A DNA stretch of 64,000 nt from the NCBI RefSeq assembly GCF_000482465.1, contig NZ_AXVJ01000044.1, positions 87,637 through 151,636 of the forward strand, in the 5' to 3' direction. Made by a program: the position numbers and the translations under genes. This DNA comes from Runella limosa DSM 17973. GTDB taxonomy: Bacteria > Bacteroidota > Bacteroidia > Cytophagales > Spirosomataceae. Below the pieces are notes generated by a model. The model was not told the DNA's origin. It saw nothing but the letters and a program-made list of their open reading frames with translations, and ran no database searches. This document shows, piece by piece, positions 8,074 to 18,371 of the stretch (position 1 is the stretch's first letter; each line of letters starts with the position of its first letter).

Positions 8074-11000
8074 TTACTTCATTACCGAGTTACGATAAGT
8101 GGTGAGCCTGCCAGAATCTGTTTTGGGAAGGGTTTCGGGACGCGATTCTTTCGGCCCTAAATTTCTAAACGAATTGAAACTACGGGTAAATAAATAACTA
8201 GCCCCATACGATACTGCCATTGGCGTGCCCGTAGAAGCTAAATACTGGTTTTGGACGTTACGATTGTACATCCGCAAACGCTGACTTCCGTCGTCGTTGA
8301 GCCAGTATTCTAGGGTCCAATCCAGCAACAAACTCGTCGCATCGTATTGGTTTTGCCCGTACGACAAGCGACCGTCGCGGGTGATGCGGAAACGGTCGTT
8401 TAAGAAACGATACGAAAAACGTAACTGCAAGTTATTGAGAGCATTAATGGTCGGGTCGTTCAAATTAAAGTTTAAGCCCGACACGCCAAGTTCTAAGTTC
8501 TCATTCAACGACGACCCCCATTTATTGATTTGGCTCGTCACCATTTCTCCAATGCTGTTTCCGATACCCGTTGCTGATTGCGCCAAAATGTTGTTTTGAT
8601 CAGAGAAAAGTTGCCCAAACAACAACATACTACTCACCTGCTGCGACAGCGACTGTTCGTCGCGCTTGAGGCGCTCTTCTAGGGCTGTCACGATGTACGA
8701 ATAAGCCGCAGGATATTCTTTAAACTTCAAACCATACGTCACTTGGGGCGACAGCATTCGCTCGCTTAGGCCAATGGTTACTTCTACTGGATAACGGCGC
8801 GACATGAGCGCATCGTTGTTGGAAGTAGAAGTCGTAGTGGTACTGGCCGACAGTACGGGTGCCAACGAAACGTTGGACAAATAGCTTGCCTTTACGTCGA
8901 GAATTGCGCCGTAGGGATCGCCCGTCCAAGAAATTCGGCTTCCTTTCTGGATTTGGAATTTCTTGTTGATGACGTTTTGCAAGGTAAACAAATAGTCTCC
9001 GTTTTGAATCTCGTACGACCCAGCCATGTCAAATACGTCGCGGGTATCAATTTTGAGATTAATAAGCCCTCGTCCGTAGGCTTTGATGGCATCACCTCCT
9101 TGTCGGTCAAACTGGATTTCACAGTACGCATCGGGCGTCATGTTGAGGCGAAAATCCATTTTGATGTTACTTTCTTGGGCGGGAATAACTTTATCCTCCT
9201 TCGCAATTTGCGTGGTGGTATCTTCTACTGGCGACACAAACTGGACAAAATCTTCGGAAGCCACTTCGGCCGCGCCATCGAGCGGAATGTATATTTTTGT
9301 TCCTTTATTGCTGGTCAAATCGGCACTAATGTTCAAATTATTAATGGGGCCAAAAATCTCCATGGTACCCGTTGCGTAGGCATTGCCGTAAAAAAGTTCA
9401 TTGTCCCGAATCGTTGTATTCAGCATTCGGAAGTTGCGCATTTCGGCATCAAAACCTAACGAAAACTTGCTAAATCCATCGTGGTAAACGCCCCCGCGTA
9501 AATTGGCCACGTTTCCTTCGGGGTCAGTCAGGCGAAGGTTTTTTACCCGAATATCACTTTCTCCGAAATAGACTTTATCTTCAAACGACAATACCGCTTT
9601 CAAATAGTCGAATGTCAAACGTCCTTTTTTCACATCCACCGTTCCATCCAGCACAGGCGACAACGCCGCTCCTTTCACCGACACTTTCCCAACAGCTTTT
9701 CCTGTGATGTTCGACACCAACCCCCGCGCAAAAGGTTCAATCAAATTGAGGTTTGTTTCGTTAAATTCGGCCGTTAAGTCCAACTCATCGTCGGTGCGGT
9801 CGGGAGTATAAGTGCCCGTAACGGTAAATTCACGCTTCTCGTTTTTGTCCAAATGAATGTCCACGTGCAAGTGCTTATCAACAGGATCCCACTCACCATC
9901 ACCCATCAAGTTGCCCATCAAGAAATTATTGTAGGTCAGTTTCTTAATCTGAAGCTGGCTGTCAAAAATCAACGTACGATATACATCCCTCATCGTCAGG
10001 CTACCGTTGGCCACGCCCCCAAGATTTACATTTAGGACGGGGTTGAGGGTAGCCAGTTCAAAATTATGGGTTTCAAAAGCCAGTTCTTCGGAGGCATTGG
10101 TGGACATTTTTCCGTTCAAGGAAATTAGCTGGTCTTTTTTATCTGCTTTTAGGTTCACATTGCTCAAAAGCACTTCTGAACCATTAATGATAATCAGGTT
10201 GGTAGCATCCAAGTTCCAGTCTTCCTCCAACAAGCGGAGTTTTGATTTTTTGAACTGCAACGACATATAATCTCCCACAAACCGAAGTTCACCATTGAGC
10301 GTAGCGCGGTTAGGCAGTTTTTGTTGGCGTAAGTTGCTCCGAAAAGCTATGTGGTCTTCGTTCCAAGCAGCTTCGATTTGCATGTTTTCGGTAGGCGCAA
10401 TTCCCACCAATTTTTGCTGGTCAGACCGAATAATCGCCGATGCAAGCACTTGAGGCGTATTGGTAAACTTCGAGGTATTCAAATCCAACTCAGTGTGATA
10501 GAACGAGTTATTCCCAATTTTGAGGGTATCCAATTGCCCCGTCATCGAAAACATTGAGGTATTATCTACCGTAAATACCCCCTCCACGCGCGACCCGTTG
10601 GAGACGTAGCCTTCTGGAAAAAGAAACGCCAACAGGCGATCCATTTTCTTAAATTTCAAATCATACGCCACACTATAGCGCTCCCCGATTGGCTTCTTGA
10701 GTTGTTTGTTTTCATAATATGCGATTTGGGCAGCTTCGTCTCCCAAAAAGTACATTTGGTATTCATCAAACAAACGTGCCAAGTCCACCACCGCTTTGGT
10801 AGGTTCAAAGCGTCCATTGGCTTTAAAATTAAAGAACTCCGAGCGAATGTCTAAGTCACGATTTTTCTCTTCTAGGCGAGAGTCAACCAACAAGGTATCA
10901 ACGACCAAATTGCGGTTTTTAAACGTAGCGTAGTTATTCAGAAACTTCGCTTTGCCCACCATTTCATCCATCGTATTACCCTCCAAGTCCACGTTCAACT

Positions 11001-12657
11001 CCGTGTGAATCAACAAGGAGTCTTTCATAAACTTGAGCGCGCGCAAATCAGCGCGTTGTACAAAACCTTCGGCGTGGTAGGAGTACCTGTCTTTATTAAA
11101 ATTAAAAGTTCCGTCCACGTCAGCAATGAGGTTGGTATCGCGGACAATCACCGAGCCTTTAAAAAGCTTATTTTGCAGCGTACCGTTCAGATACACATTT
11201 TTATAGACGTAGCCATTGTAGGTAAATTTCGGCATTTTGCCATCAAGACGCAGCCCCGCATTTTTAATATCAAACCCTTTTCCGCTTATTTTTCCGTCCA
11301 AATCAAGTTGAGAAAACGCGTCGTCTTCTACCAACTTTCCCAAATCAAAATCTTGGGTTTTCATATCGGCTACGTAGGTAGGAACGGGAGCGGCGAGGTT
11401 CATTTCAAGCGCTCGGACGTTGATTTGTCCCAGCGACGTTTTAAAATCCCCACTCATGTTGAAGCGGTCAATTGTGCCTTTGTATTTACCCGAGAAATCC
11501 ACTACCCCGAATTTTTTCGCCAAATCATTAAACGATTTTTCGGGATAATATTGGTACAAATCAGCCGCATCGACCCGCGTCTCAACCATGTCAAAATCCA
11601 ACAATGAAGTCGCAAATTCTGTCACACCTTTAAAAGCGATTGTCCCGCGCAGGCGGCTATTTTTACCAAATCGCAAATCGGTATTGGTCAACTTAAAGTC
11701 GTTGACTGTTCCCAGAAAATCTCCGTGGACTTTCCAGGTTTCATTGAGCGTAAACAAATAGTCGGCAAACCACCCCAAATCTTCCGACCGCACCCGCGAA
11801 CTGTCGATGTGGGCTTTCATCAGTACTTTGGCATTAAAGTCGCCAAAAGCCGATGGTTTGTCATAATTGAAAGAAATATAATTTTTGATAATCGAATTGC
11901 CAATGGGCGCGTACAAATCTGCCAACTCCAGCTTGGTACGACAGTACATCACGTTGGAATTCAACCCTTTTACCGTCAAATTGGTACGTTTGTCGTAGGT
12001 ATGTAGCCCCCGAACTTTGAGGGCGATGGTATCCCCCAAAATCATAAAATTCTTGGCTTCTCCGCTGATACCCTTCAAGGTAAAGTGGTTGTAATCGAAG
12101 GCTTTACCCGACATTCGTTGCTCACGAGGATCGTCAAAACGGAACGTCCCTTCAATCAAATGCACTTGTTTGATATAAAACGGCACATTTTGGTCTTTTA
12201 CCCCTGGGGAATTGGGGTTAGCAGTCAGCTCTTCGATGCGGGCAATGAACTCATCCAAATTCAAATCACCCGTTTTGGGGTTTTTCACCAACCATACCGA
12301 AGGACGGTAAAGCGTAGCCTCATCGAGCCATGTCCCAAAAGTCTTTTTATCTTTGCTGATCGCCAGCGCCAAAAAGTCGTGGTTGACGTCGAGGCGCTCT
12401 ACTTGAATCATGGGACGGCCTTTGCGGTCGCGAATCTCAACTTTTTCGAGCGAAACGGCGTTAAACCATTTAATGCTTACCTTTCCGACGGAAGTCGGGT
12501 GCTGAAGTTCTTTAGAAAGTTTTTGGGTAACGTAGCCGACGAGCGAGGTTTGTATCAATGGAAATTGAACACATAGGCTTATCATCTCTGCCAACAGCAC
12601 GACTGTGACAAAGAGGATAAAGAGTGCGTTCAAGATGTGCCAAAGGATACGCTTCAT
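8074..12657 (-). CDS. tamB: TamB-like translocation and assembly module protein
   Basis: 1527 residues, in the usual size range for TamB/AsmA-like bridge proteins. There is one N-terminal transmembrane segment (about 5-28). A very long beta-rich body follows with repeated amphipathic strands. The conserved TamB C-terminal domain (DUF490) begins around residue 1190, with LINLKIDTRDVFDMAGSYEI and GDYLFTLQNVINKKFQI. TamB proteins span the periplasm and act in outer-membrane protein insertion or phospholipid transport. The gene is divergent from tsaD, with 42 bases between starts. The extreme C-terminus (SRPETLPKTDSGRL) is polar. The family is well supported; the symbol is by similarity to the family, not proven orthology. 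Confidence 0.88.
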   Translation of the reverse strand: MKRILWHILNALFILFVTVVLLAEMISLCVQFPLIQTSLVGYVTQKLSKELQHPTSVGKVSIKWFNAVSLEKVEIRDRKGRPMIQVERLDVNHDFLALAISKDKKTFGTWLDEATLYRPSVWLVKNPKTGDLNLDEFIARIEELTANPNSPGVKDQNVPFYIKQVHLIEGTFRFDDPREQRMSGKAFDYNHFTLKGISGEAKNFMILGDTIALKVRGLHTYDKRTNLTVKGLNSNVMYCRTKLELADLYAPIGNSIIKNYISFNYDKPSAFGDFNAKVLMKAHIDSSRVRSEDLGWFADYLFTLNETWKVHGDFLGTVNDFKLTNTDLRFGKNSRLRGTIAFKGVTEFATSLLDFDMVETRVDAADLYQYYPEKSFNDLAKKFGVVDFSGKYKGTIDRFNMSGDFKTSLGQINVRALEMNLAAPVPTYVADMKTQDFDLGKLVEDDAFSQLDLDGKISGKGFDIKNAGLRLDGKMPKFTYNGYVYKNVYLNGTLQNKLFKGSVIVRDTNLIADVDGTFNFNKDRYSYHAEGFVQRADLRALKFMKDSLLIHTELNVDLEGNTMDEMVGKAKFLNNYATFKNRNLVVDTLLVDSRLEEKNRDLDIRSEFFNFKANGRFEPTKAVVDLARLFDEYQMYFLGDEAAQIAYYENKQLKKPIGERYSVAYDLKFKKMDRLLAFLFPEGYVSNGSRVEGVFTVDNTSMFSMTGQLDTLKIGNNSFYHTELDLNTSKFTNTPQVLASAIIRSDQQKLVGIAPTENMQIEAAWNEDHIAFRSNLRQQKLPNRATLNGELRFVGDYMSLQFKKSKLRLLEEDWNLDATNLIIINGSEVLLSNVNLKADKKDQLISLNGKMSTNASEELAFETHNFELATLNPVLNVNLGGVANGSLTMRDVYRTLIFDSQLQIKKLTYNNFLMGNLMGDGEWDPVDKHLHVDIHLDKNEKREFTVTGTYTPDRTDDELDLTAEFNETNLNLIEPFARGLVSNITGKAVGKVSVKGAALSPVLDGTVDVKKGRLTFDYLKAVLSFEDKVYFGESDIRVKNLRLTDPEGNVANLRGGVYHDGFSKFSLGFDAEMRNFRMLNTTIRDNELFYGNAYATGTMEIFGPINNLNISADLTSNKGTKIYIPLDGAAEVASEDFVQFVSPVEDTTTQIAKEDKVIPAQESNIKMDFRLNMTPDAYCEIQFDRQGGDAIKAYGRGLINLKIDTRDVFDMAGSYEIQNGDYLFTLQNVINKKFQIQKGSRISWTGDPYGAILDVKASYLSNVSLAPVLSASTTTTSTSNNDALMSRRYPVEVTIGLSERMLSPQVTYGLKFKEYPAAYSYIVTALEERLKRDEQSLSQQVSSMLLFGQLFSDQNNILAQSATGIGNSIGEMVTSQINKWGSSLNENLELGVSGLNFNLNDPTINALNNLQLRFSYRFLNDRFRITRDGRLSYGQNQYDATSLLLDWTLEYWLNDDGSQRLRMYNRNVQNQYLASTGTPMAVSYGASYLFTRSFNSFRNLGPKESRPETLPKTDSGRLTTYRNSVMK

Positions 12658-12699
12658 GGGCTGGGTGACTACTCAACAAGTAACGTAAATTTCCAACAA

Positions 12700-13701
12700 A
12701 TGTCAACTATTTTAGCCATCGAATCTTCGTGTGATGAAACTTCCGCGGCCGTTATTTCTAACGGCAAAATCTGTTCCAACATTGTAGCGACACAAGTGAT
12801 TCACCAAAAATACGGTGGGGTTGTCCCCGAATTAGCCTCTCGTGCCCATCAGCAACACATTGTCCCTGTGGTCGAAAAGGCGCTTCTGGATGCAAAAGTA
12901 AGCAAAAAAGACCTGAATGCCATCGCTTTTACGCGCGGCCCTGGCCTTTTGGGCGCATTATTAGTAGGTGCATCGTTTGCCAAAGCCTTTGCTTTGGGGC
13001 TAAACATACCGCTCATTGAAGTAAATCACATGCAGGCGCACGTATTGGCGCACTTTATTGAAGACCCAACTCCTTCCTTCCCATTTTTGTGCCTGACGGT
13101 CAGCGGTGGACATACCCAAATTGTGTTAGTACGCTCGCCACTCGACATGGAAATTATTGGAGAAACCCAAGACGACGCCGTGGGAGAAGCCTTCGACAAA
13201 ACCGCCAAATTGCTCAATCTGCCCTACCCTGGAGGGCCATTGGTTGACAAACACGCCCAAGAAGGAAATCCGTTGGCCTACAATTTCCCCCTTTCCGAAA
13301 TGCCTGGGCTCAATTACTCGTTTAGCGGCATCAAAACGTCCATTTTGTACTTTTTACAAGGCAAAACCAAGACGAATTCACAGTTTGTCGAAGAAAACAT
13401 CGCTGATATATGTGCCAGCGTGCAGCATACGCTCATCAAAATGTTGTTGCAAAAGCTCCGTAAAGCAGCCCGCCAAACGGGCATTTCTGACATTGCCATT
13501 GCGGGGGGCGTCTCGGCCAATTCAGGATTACGAAAATCGCTTTTGGAACTCGGCGAAAAAGAACGTTGGAATGTTTTTATCCCGCGTTTTGAGTACTGCA
13601 CCGACAATGCCGCCATGATTGCCATGGCCTCGCATTTCAAATTTGAGCAGGCCGACTTCTGCGCCCAAACCGTGAGTCCCTTGCCTCGCATGGCGTTTTA
13701 G
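12700..13701 (+). CDS. tsaD: tRNA N6-adenosine threonylcarbamoyltransferase TsaD
   Basis: 333 residues. TsaD transfers the threonylcarbamoyl group to A37 of ANN-decoding tRNAs in the cytoplasm, acting with TsaB and TsaE. The ASKHA-fold starts with ILAIESSCDETSAAV, the metal-binding motif is HMQAH (His110, His114), and the substrate region is SGGHTQIVLV. The ATP-binding motif is AIAGGVSANSGLR. The frame is open from 12637, but ATG 12700 gives the canonical N-terminus and avoids overlapping the divergent tamB start. Length and motifs are complete, so it should be functional and probably essential. Confidence 0.97.
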   Translation: MSTILAIESSCDETSAAVISNGKICSNIVATQVIHQKYGGVVPELASRAHQQHIVPVVEKALLDAKVSKKDLNAIAFTRGPGLLGALLVGASFAKAFALGLNIPLIEVNHMQAHVLAHFIEDPTPSFPFLCLTVSGGHTQIVLVRSPLDMEIIGETQDDAVGEAFDKTAKLLNLPYPGGPLVDKHAQEGNPLAYNFPLSEMPGLNYSFSGIKTSILYFLQGKTKTNSQFVEENIADICASVQHTLIKMLLQKLRKAARQTGISDIAIAGGVSANSGLRKSLLELGEKERWNVFIPRFEYCTDNAAMIAMASHFKFEQADFCAQTVSPLPRMAF

Positions 13702-13826
13702 CAGCCGTTTGATAAAAACTTTTCAAAATTTTAAATCATTGACTAGCAATAGACTAGCATTTTAACCACGAAATCACTAGCTTTATAATTCTTTTTAAGA
13801 AACCCTTAACGTTTTGAGAGCAGAAG

Positions 13827-16232
13827 ATGATGAAGCGAGTGATTTTTGTGCTTGTACTTTTCTTGTCTATTGTGGCTGATGGCTGGGCTGTCCATATTTT
13901 TGGCGGGGACTTTCGGATGATAGCGCAGCCTACGCAGGGCAATTATATCCTCACCCTTACGCTTTATGCAGACGCCAATACGCTCAATCCTGTTGTGGGA
14001 GGGCCAAACTCTAACAATGACGCAAGCGCTATCGTTTATGTTTTCCGTAAACGAGACCATGCCCCAATAACTTCGTTTGAATTGACCCAACAAGTCAGTC
14101 AAAACAAACCTATCATCTACCAAAACGAAGCCTGTGCGGGTACCCAAAGGCTTCGAACTATCGCTCAAATTTATAGCCGCACCCTCAACCTAAATGCTGC
14201 CCTTTACAACGACCCAGGTGGTTATTACATCATTTGGGAGCGCTGTTGCCGCACGGCAGGGGTAGATAATTTGAACGAAACTGGGCGCAATGTCGGCATG
14301 GTTTTTACCTTAGAGTTTCCTGCGCTTACCCAAAACGGTCGTTTTTTTCGCAACTCTTCTCCCAATTTTAGTATTCCCAACGGCGAATACATCTGCATCA
14401 ACAAACCATTTAGAATGAACATGAGTGCTACTGATGCCGATGGCGATGAATTGCGGTACTCACTGGTTACTCCCCTAAATGGTTATACTTCTGAAGTAGC
14501 TGCCTTTGGTTTGGGCGAATCGCATAGCTCTTATCCAGAAGTCAAATGGGCAGCGGGCTATGGACTTTCCAACGTTATTCCAGGAAACCCTACCCTAGTG
14601 ATTCACCCTAGTACAGGGTTTCTTACCGTAAAAGCCTCCCAACTAGGCTTATATGCTTTTGCCATTCTGGTAGAAGAATACCGAAATGGCGTCAAAATAG
14701 GCTCAACCCGTCGAGAATTTCAGTTAAAAGTCATTGACTGTAGCGGGGCTCCACCTCCAGTACCAACCGTATTCAATAGCACCAACACAGCGCTGCCAGC
14801 CTCGGTGGTGGAGCTTTGCGAGGGTACAAATTCGACCCTGCAATTTACGTCACAACCCAACGTTTCGTACCAATGGCAAAAAGATGGCATCAACATACCC
14901 AATGAAAAGAATACGAGCATTAGCATCAGTCAAGCGGGTGAATATCAAGTAACTGCGAGCTATACGCGCCAATGCGCCGTTGATACAATCTCGCAGCTGG
15001 TCAAGGTAGTATTAGCCAAAGGCCCTAGCATCCGTTTTACCCCCGCTGATACCGTCAGAATTTGCAACGGAGATACTGCCTTAGTACAGACCACCCAAGG
15101 GAATGGTTTTGTATATGAGTGGCGCAAAGACGGCGCAGTGCTTCCGACCGAAACCCGTCACAATTTGCGCACTACCCAGCTCGGCACCTATATCGTCGCC
15201 GTTCGTGGCACGACCAATGCCTGTATTAGCCGCGACACCGCCTTTGTCGTACAGCGTCCTTCGCCTTCAAAACCAGAAATTTCATTGCCCAAAAACCTAT
15301 TATGTAACCGTGATTCTATTCGACTACAAATAGCACTCCCCCCCGATTTATCTGTCGAATGGCGTTTCAATGGTCAGGTCTTACCCCAGCGCTCCAACGA
15401 ATTGTACGCCACGCTCGCAGGAACCTATCAGGTGCGAATTTTTAATGGTAGCTGTTCTGCACTATCGGATGCCAAAGCCATTACCCAAGTTTTGGCAGAC
15501 ACTATCCGCTTCGATTCTCTCTTGGCAGTTTGTTATGACCCTGCACTTCGGGTAGCGCTTCAGGCCAGTCCATCAGGAGGTATTTTTGAAGGGAGCGGGG
15601 TGGAGACAAACAACCTAAACGTTCAAAAAGCAGGCCCTGGCCTTCATTCGGTTCAGTATAAGGTGAGCTTTGGCAACGATTGTATCTTGTCAAAAACCCG
15701 CGTTTTGGAAATCAAACCTGTTCCCGTTTTAAAAGCGCCCAACAGCGTTACTCAATTAAAAGATGCTTCAGTGAATGTGCAAGTCCAAAGTGCAACCCCC
15801 AACGGTGAAATCTACCAATGGACACCTCCAACGGGTGTTGAAGACCCCACCGCACTACAAACCAATATCTCCACTCCTACTACCGAGACCTATACTTTTA
15901 CTGCCACCGCCGCCAACGGATGTAGCTCGCAGATTAGCATCAAAGTCGTCGTGGTAGAATTGATGTTCATTCCCGACGCCTTCAGTCCCAACGGAGACGG
16001 CATCAATGATACTTGGGAAATAAAAAATTTGGAACAATTCCCCGATGCCGAGATTTTTGTATATAACCGCTGGGGCGAGCTCATTCACCACCAGTCGAAA
16101 GAACGGCCTTTGCCTTGGGGTGGTTTTTATGAAAATAGCCCCGCCCCCATTGGCGAATACACCTACGTCATTTTACCCAATACGGAGTCAGACAATGTGG
16201 CGCGGCGGGGCAAGGTTTTACTGCTTCGATAA
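13827..16232 (+). CDS. Large secreted protein with Ig-like domains and type-B T9SS sorting domain
   Basis: 801 residues. A signal peptide (about 1-20) is followed by an N-terminal domain beginning HIFGGDFRM, shared with the paralogue at 53521-55644. Several immunoglobulin/PKD-like beta modules follow, each with a YQWQKDG or YEWRKDG core and paired cysteines. The C-terminal ~85 residues are the gliding-motility-associated sorting domain, with FIPDAFSPNGDGINDTWEI and YNRWGELI. That domain directs export by the type IX secretion system. The protein is probably surface attached and may be an adhesin or S-layer-like component. It is transcribed alone between tsaD and a terminator at 16269. Function beyond secretion is not visible. 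Confidence 0.88.
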   Translation: MMKRVIFVLVLFLSIVADGWAVHIFGGDFRMIAQPTQGNYILTLTLYADANTLNPVVGGPNSNNDASAIVYVFRKRDHAPITSFELTQQVSQNKPIIYQNEACAGTQRLRTIAQIYSRTLNLNAALYNDPGGYYIIWERCCRTAGVDNLNETGRNVGMVFTLEFPALTQNGRFFRNSSPNFSIPNGEYICINKPFRMNMSATDADGDELRYSLVTPLNGYTSEVAAFGLGESHSSYPEVKWAAGYGLSNVIPGNPTLVIHPSTGFLTVKASQLGLYAFAILVEEYRNGVKIGSTRREFQLKVIDCSGAPPPVPTVFNSTNTALPASVVELCEGTNSTLQFTSQPNVSYQWQKDGINIPNEKNTSISISQAGEYQVTASYTRQCAVDTISQLVKVVLAKGPSIRFTPADTVRICNGDTALVQTTQGNGFVYEWRKDGAVLPTETRHNLRTTQLGTYIVAVRGTTNACISRDTAFVVQRPSPSKPEISLPKNLLCNRDSIRLQIALPPDLSVEWRFNGQVLPQRSNELYATLAGTYQVRIFNGSCSALSDAKAITQVLADTIRFDSLLAVCYDPALRVALQASPSGGIFEGSGVETNNLNVQKAGPGLHSVQYKVSFGNDCILSKTRVLEIKPVPVLKAPNSVTQLKDASVNVQVQSATPNGEIYQWTPPTGVEDPTALQTNISTPTTETYTFTATAANGCSSQISIKVVVVELMFIPDAFSPNGDGINDTWEIKNLEQFPDAEIFVYNRWGELIHHQSKERPLPWGGFYENSPAPIGEYTYVILPNTESDNVARRGKVLLLR

Positions 16233-16560
16233 GCTCAATTCTGCACAATCTTCACATATTTTATCAATAAAAAGGGGTAATAATGCCCCTTTTTTTGCTT
16301 TAGAATAAGATGACTTTGGGCTCGTAGCTGCTCTTTTTTTGTATTCCAACAGAATGGGTAAATAACTGATTATAAGTAAAAAAACGCAGGATGCAGCACA
16401 ATTACAGTCAAAAATAACACAAATGAGCAGGTAGGTGTAGGATAGTCTTTCACACTCTTTTTAGAAATATTTGAATATTAATTTGTCCGTTGCTTAGTTC
16501 CCAAATCGTTTTTGTGGCTAAACACCAGGCTTATTCCTAAAACATAAAATCGTTATCTAC
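16233..16560. other. Intergenic region ahead of the sugar operon
   Basis: 328 bases without a convincing gene. It contains the terminator hairpin at 16269-16296. After that comes AT-rich DNA likely to hold the promoter of the operon starting at 16561; TTAATTTG in the 16470s matches the -7 consensus at all but one position. No other structure was recognised. Confidence 0.6.
16269..16296 (+). terminator. Rho-independent terminator
   Basis: Stem AAAAAGGGG (16269-16277) pairs with CCCCTTTTT (16286-16294) around the 8-base loop TAATAATG, followed by more T. It lies 36 bases after the stop of the 801-residue T9SS protein and would end that transcript. Confidence 0.8.
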
Positions 16561-17343
16561 ATGCTTAACAAAATGAGTGCTAAATTTCTACAAGCAGGAT
16601 TTCTTTCCGCTATGATAGTACTGAGTGGTTGCAAAGTTTCTAACACCAGCTCAGGTTCGTCTGAAAAAGGCTTTAAACAGATTTTTAACGGTAAAAACCT
16701 CGACGGTTGGGACGGCGACCCTACCTACTGGCGCGCCGAAAACGGTGTGCTTATCGGCGAAATTACTCCTAGTACATTGCTCAAAGCCAACAACTTCCTT
16801 ATCTGGAAAGGAGGCGAACCTGCTGATTTTGAACTAAAAGGCGAATTTAACATTGCCAAAGCGGGTAACTCAGGCATCAATTATCGCAGCGAACGCCTCA
16901 CAGACGTACCTTTTGCATTGAAAGGCTATCAAGCCGATATTGACGGCCAAATCAATTACACAGGTCAAAACTACGAGGAACGTAAACGCACTACCCTCGC
17001 CTACCGTGGTCAAATCACAACGATTAGCCCTCAGTCTTCTCCGATGACCCCTGAGCAAGTGCGTGGCAAAGTAAAACGCAATGCCTGGACCGACCTCCAA
17101 GTGACTGGCTCATTGGGAACTTCAGATGAGTTAAAAACAAAAATCAAGTCAGAAGATTGGAATGAATTTCATTTGGTTATCAAAGGCAATCGTTTACAAC
17201 ATTATATCAACGGCGTGTTGATGAGTGATGTCACTGATAATGACCAAGTAAACGGAAAATTAAAAGGGTTTTTGGGCGTACAAGTACACGTTGGCCCTCC
17301 CATGAAAGTACAATACCGCAACCTCCGTTTGAAGCAATTGTAA
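16561..17343 (+). CDS. DUF1080 family lipoprotein (3-keto-disaccharide hydrolase-like)
   Basis: 260 residues. The N-terminus has a lipoprotein signal with lipobox LSGC. A single jelly-roll domain follows, starting [16 protein letters not shown], the hallmark of DUF1080, and ending with [21 protein letters not shown]. Some DUF1080 proteins cleave 3-keto-glycosides made by Gfo/Idh/MocA oxidoreductases, and such an oxidoreductase is in this operon at 24825. Several other DUF1080 proteins remain uncharacterised. The protein probably faces the periplasm or cell surface. It is the first gene of the plus-strand carbohydrate cluster and is followed by a 24-base inverted repeat. Family assignment is strong; activity is inferred. 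Confidence 0.88.
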   Translation: MLNKMSAKFLQAGFLSAMIVLSGCKVSNTSSGSSEKGFKQIFNGKNLDGWDGDPTYWRAENGVLIGEITPSTLLKANNFLIWKGGEPADFELKGEFNIAKAGNSGINYRSERLTDVPFALKGYQADIDGQINYTGQNYEERKRTTLAYRGQITTISPQSSPMTPEQVRGKVKRNAWTDLQVTGSLGTSDELKTKIKSEDWNEFHLVIKGNRLQHYINGVLMSDVTDNDQVNGKLKGFLGVQVHVGPPMKVQYRNLRLKQL

Positions 17344-17350
17344 GTATTTG

Positions 17351-17431
17351 TGCAAAAATAGACTTTCCAAGTTTATAACTCCTCTGATTATCAATAGTAT
17401 AAGCCTGAAACTTGGAAAGTCTATTTTTGCA
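17351..17431. repeat. Perfect 24-base inverted repeat between cistrons
   Basis: Bases 17351-17374 and 17408-17431 are perfect reverse complements (24 of 24), separated by 33 bases. Each arm is itself a weak hairpin, with core ACTT-TCC-AAGT in the left arm and ACTT-GGA-AAGT in the right arm. It lies between the DUF1080 gene and the first isomerase gene and could act as attenuator, RNA stabiliser or dispersed palindromic element. The arm design resembles those at 25991 and 46074. Confidence 0.85.
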
Positions 17432-17487
17432 TCATCACTTAAGTGCTAATGCACAATTATTTGTTAACCGTACTGCTCGAAAAGAAT

Positions 17488-18339
17488 ATGAACAAAATTG
17501 GCTTTAATGTATTGGCATGGTCGGCGGGAATGTCTGACGAATTATTTCCCATCATCGAACGCCTTAAAGAAATTGGCTACGACGGCGTAGAATACTTTAT
17601 AGGAGCCCCCGACGAAGATGCTTACAAACGCGTAGGAAATCGCTCGCGTGAATTAGGATTGGGAGTTACGGCCGTAACAGTGGTTAGCCCCGACACCAAC
17701 CCCGTAAGCGAATCGGCGACCGTGCGTGCCCAAGCCCTCGACCAACTCAAGTGGGTGATTGACCGCGCGCACGACTTAAACGCCGAGGTACTTTGCGGCC
17801 CTTTTCACTCGGCTCACGCGCATTTTGTGTCTCGCCCAGCATCAGCCGATGAATTTGCTCGCGCCGCCGAAGTACTACATGCCGCTGGCGAATACGCCGC
17901 GCAAGCCAACTTGATTTTAGCACCCGAGGCCCTCAATCGTTTTGAGTGCTACCTCTGCAATACGATGGAGCACCTCGCCAACTTGGTACAACTCACCAAT
18001 CACCCCAACGTACGGGCGATGTTTGACACGCACCATGCCAATATTGAGGAGAAAAAATACGAATCGGCCATCCGCACGATTGCTCCTTACTTGAGCCACG
18101 TCCACATTAGCGAAAACGACCGTGGCACGCCTGGCGATGGCCATATTCCATGGGACAATGCGTTTGCGGGATTGGCGGCAGTTGGGTACAAAGGTTGGTT
18201 GACGATTGAAGCCTTTTCTCGCAACGACCCCGACTTTGCCAATGCGATTGGGGTTTGGCGCGAATACAACGACCCTTGGCACATCGCCGAAAATGGTCTG
18301 ACGTTTATTCGAGAAATGTCTATCAAGCATAATTTGTAA
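17488..18339 (+). CDS. Sugar phosphate isomerase/epimerase, TIM barrel (hydroxypyruvate isomerase / tagatose epimerase-like)
   Basis: 283 residues from ATG 17488. An upstream in-frame ATG at 17443 adds 15 residues that do not look like part of the fold. The AP-endonuclease-2-type TIM barrel has the usual metal ligands: Glu in LAPEALNRFE, Asp in MFDTHHANIEE, His in HVHISENDRG, and Glu in WLTIEAF. Such enzymes epimerise or isomerise ketoses in the cytoplasm. The gene sits 32 bases ahead of the ThuA-like gene in the sugar operon, where it may convert a 3-keto sugar. The exact substrate cannot be told from the sequence. Confidence 0.88.
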   Translation: MNKIGFNVLAWSAGMSDELFPIIERLKEIGYDGVEYFIGAPDEDAYKRVGNRSRELGLGVTAVTVVSPDTNPVSESATVRAQALDQLKWVIDRAHDLNAEVLCGPFHSAHAHFVSRPASADEFARAAEVLHAAGEYAAQANLILAPEALNRFECYLCNTMEHLANLVQLTNHPNVRAMFDTHHANIEEKKYESAIRTIAPYLSHVHISENDRGTPGDGHIPWDNAFAGLAAVGYKGWLTIEAFSRNDPDFANAIGVWREYNDPWHIAENGLTFIREMSIKHNL

Positions 18340-18371
18340 TTAAAAAACGATGCCCTGAAACGCTATTCACT

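Noticed and set aside
11005..11607. Long frame opposite tamB (and similar ones at 8953-9459 and 49199-49828)
   Set aside because: They lie wholly inside confident genes on the other strand and their translations look like shadow composition.
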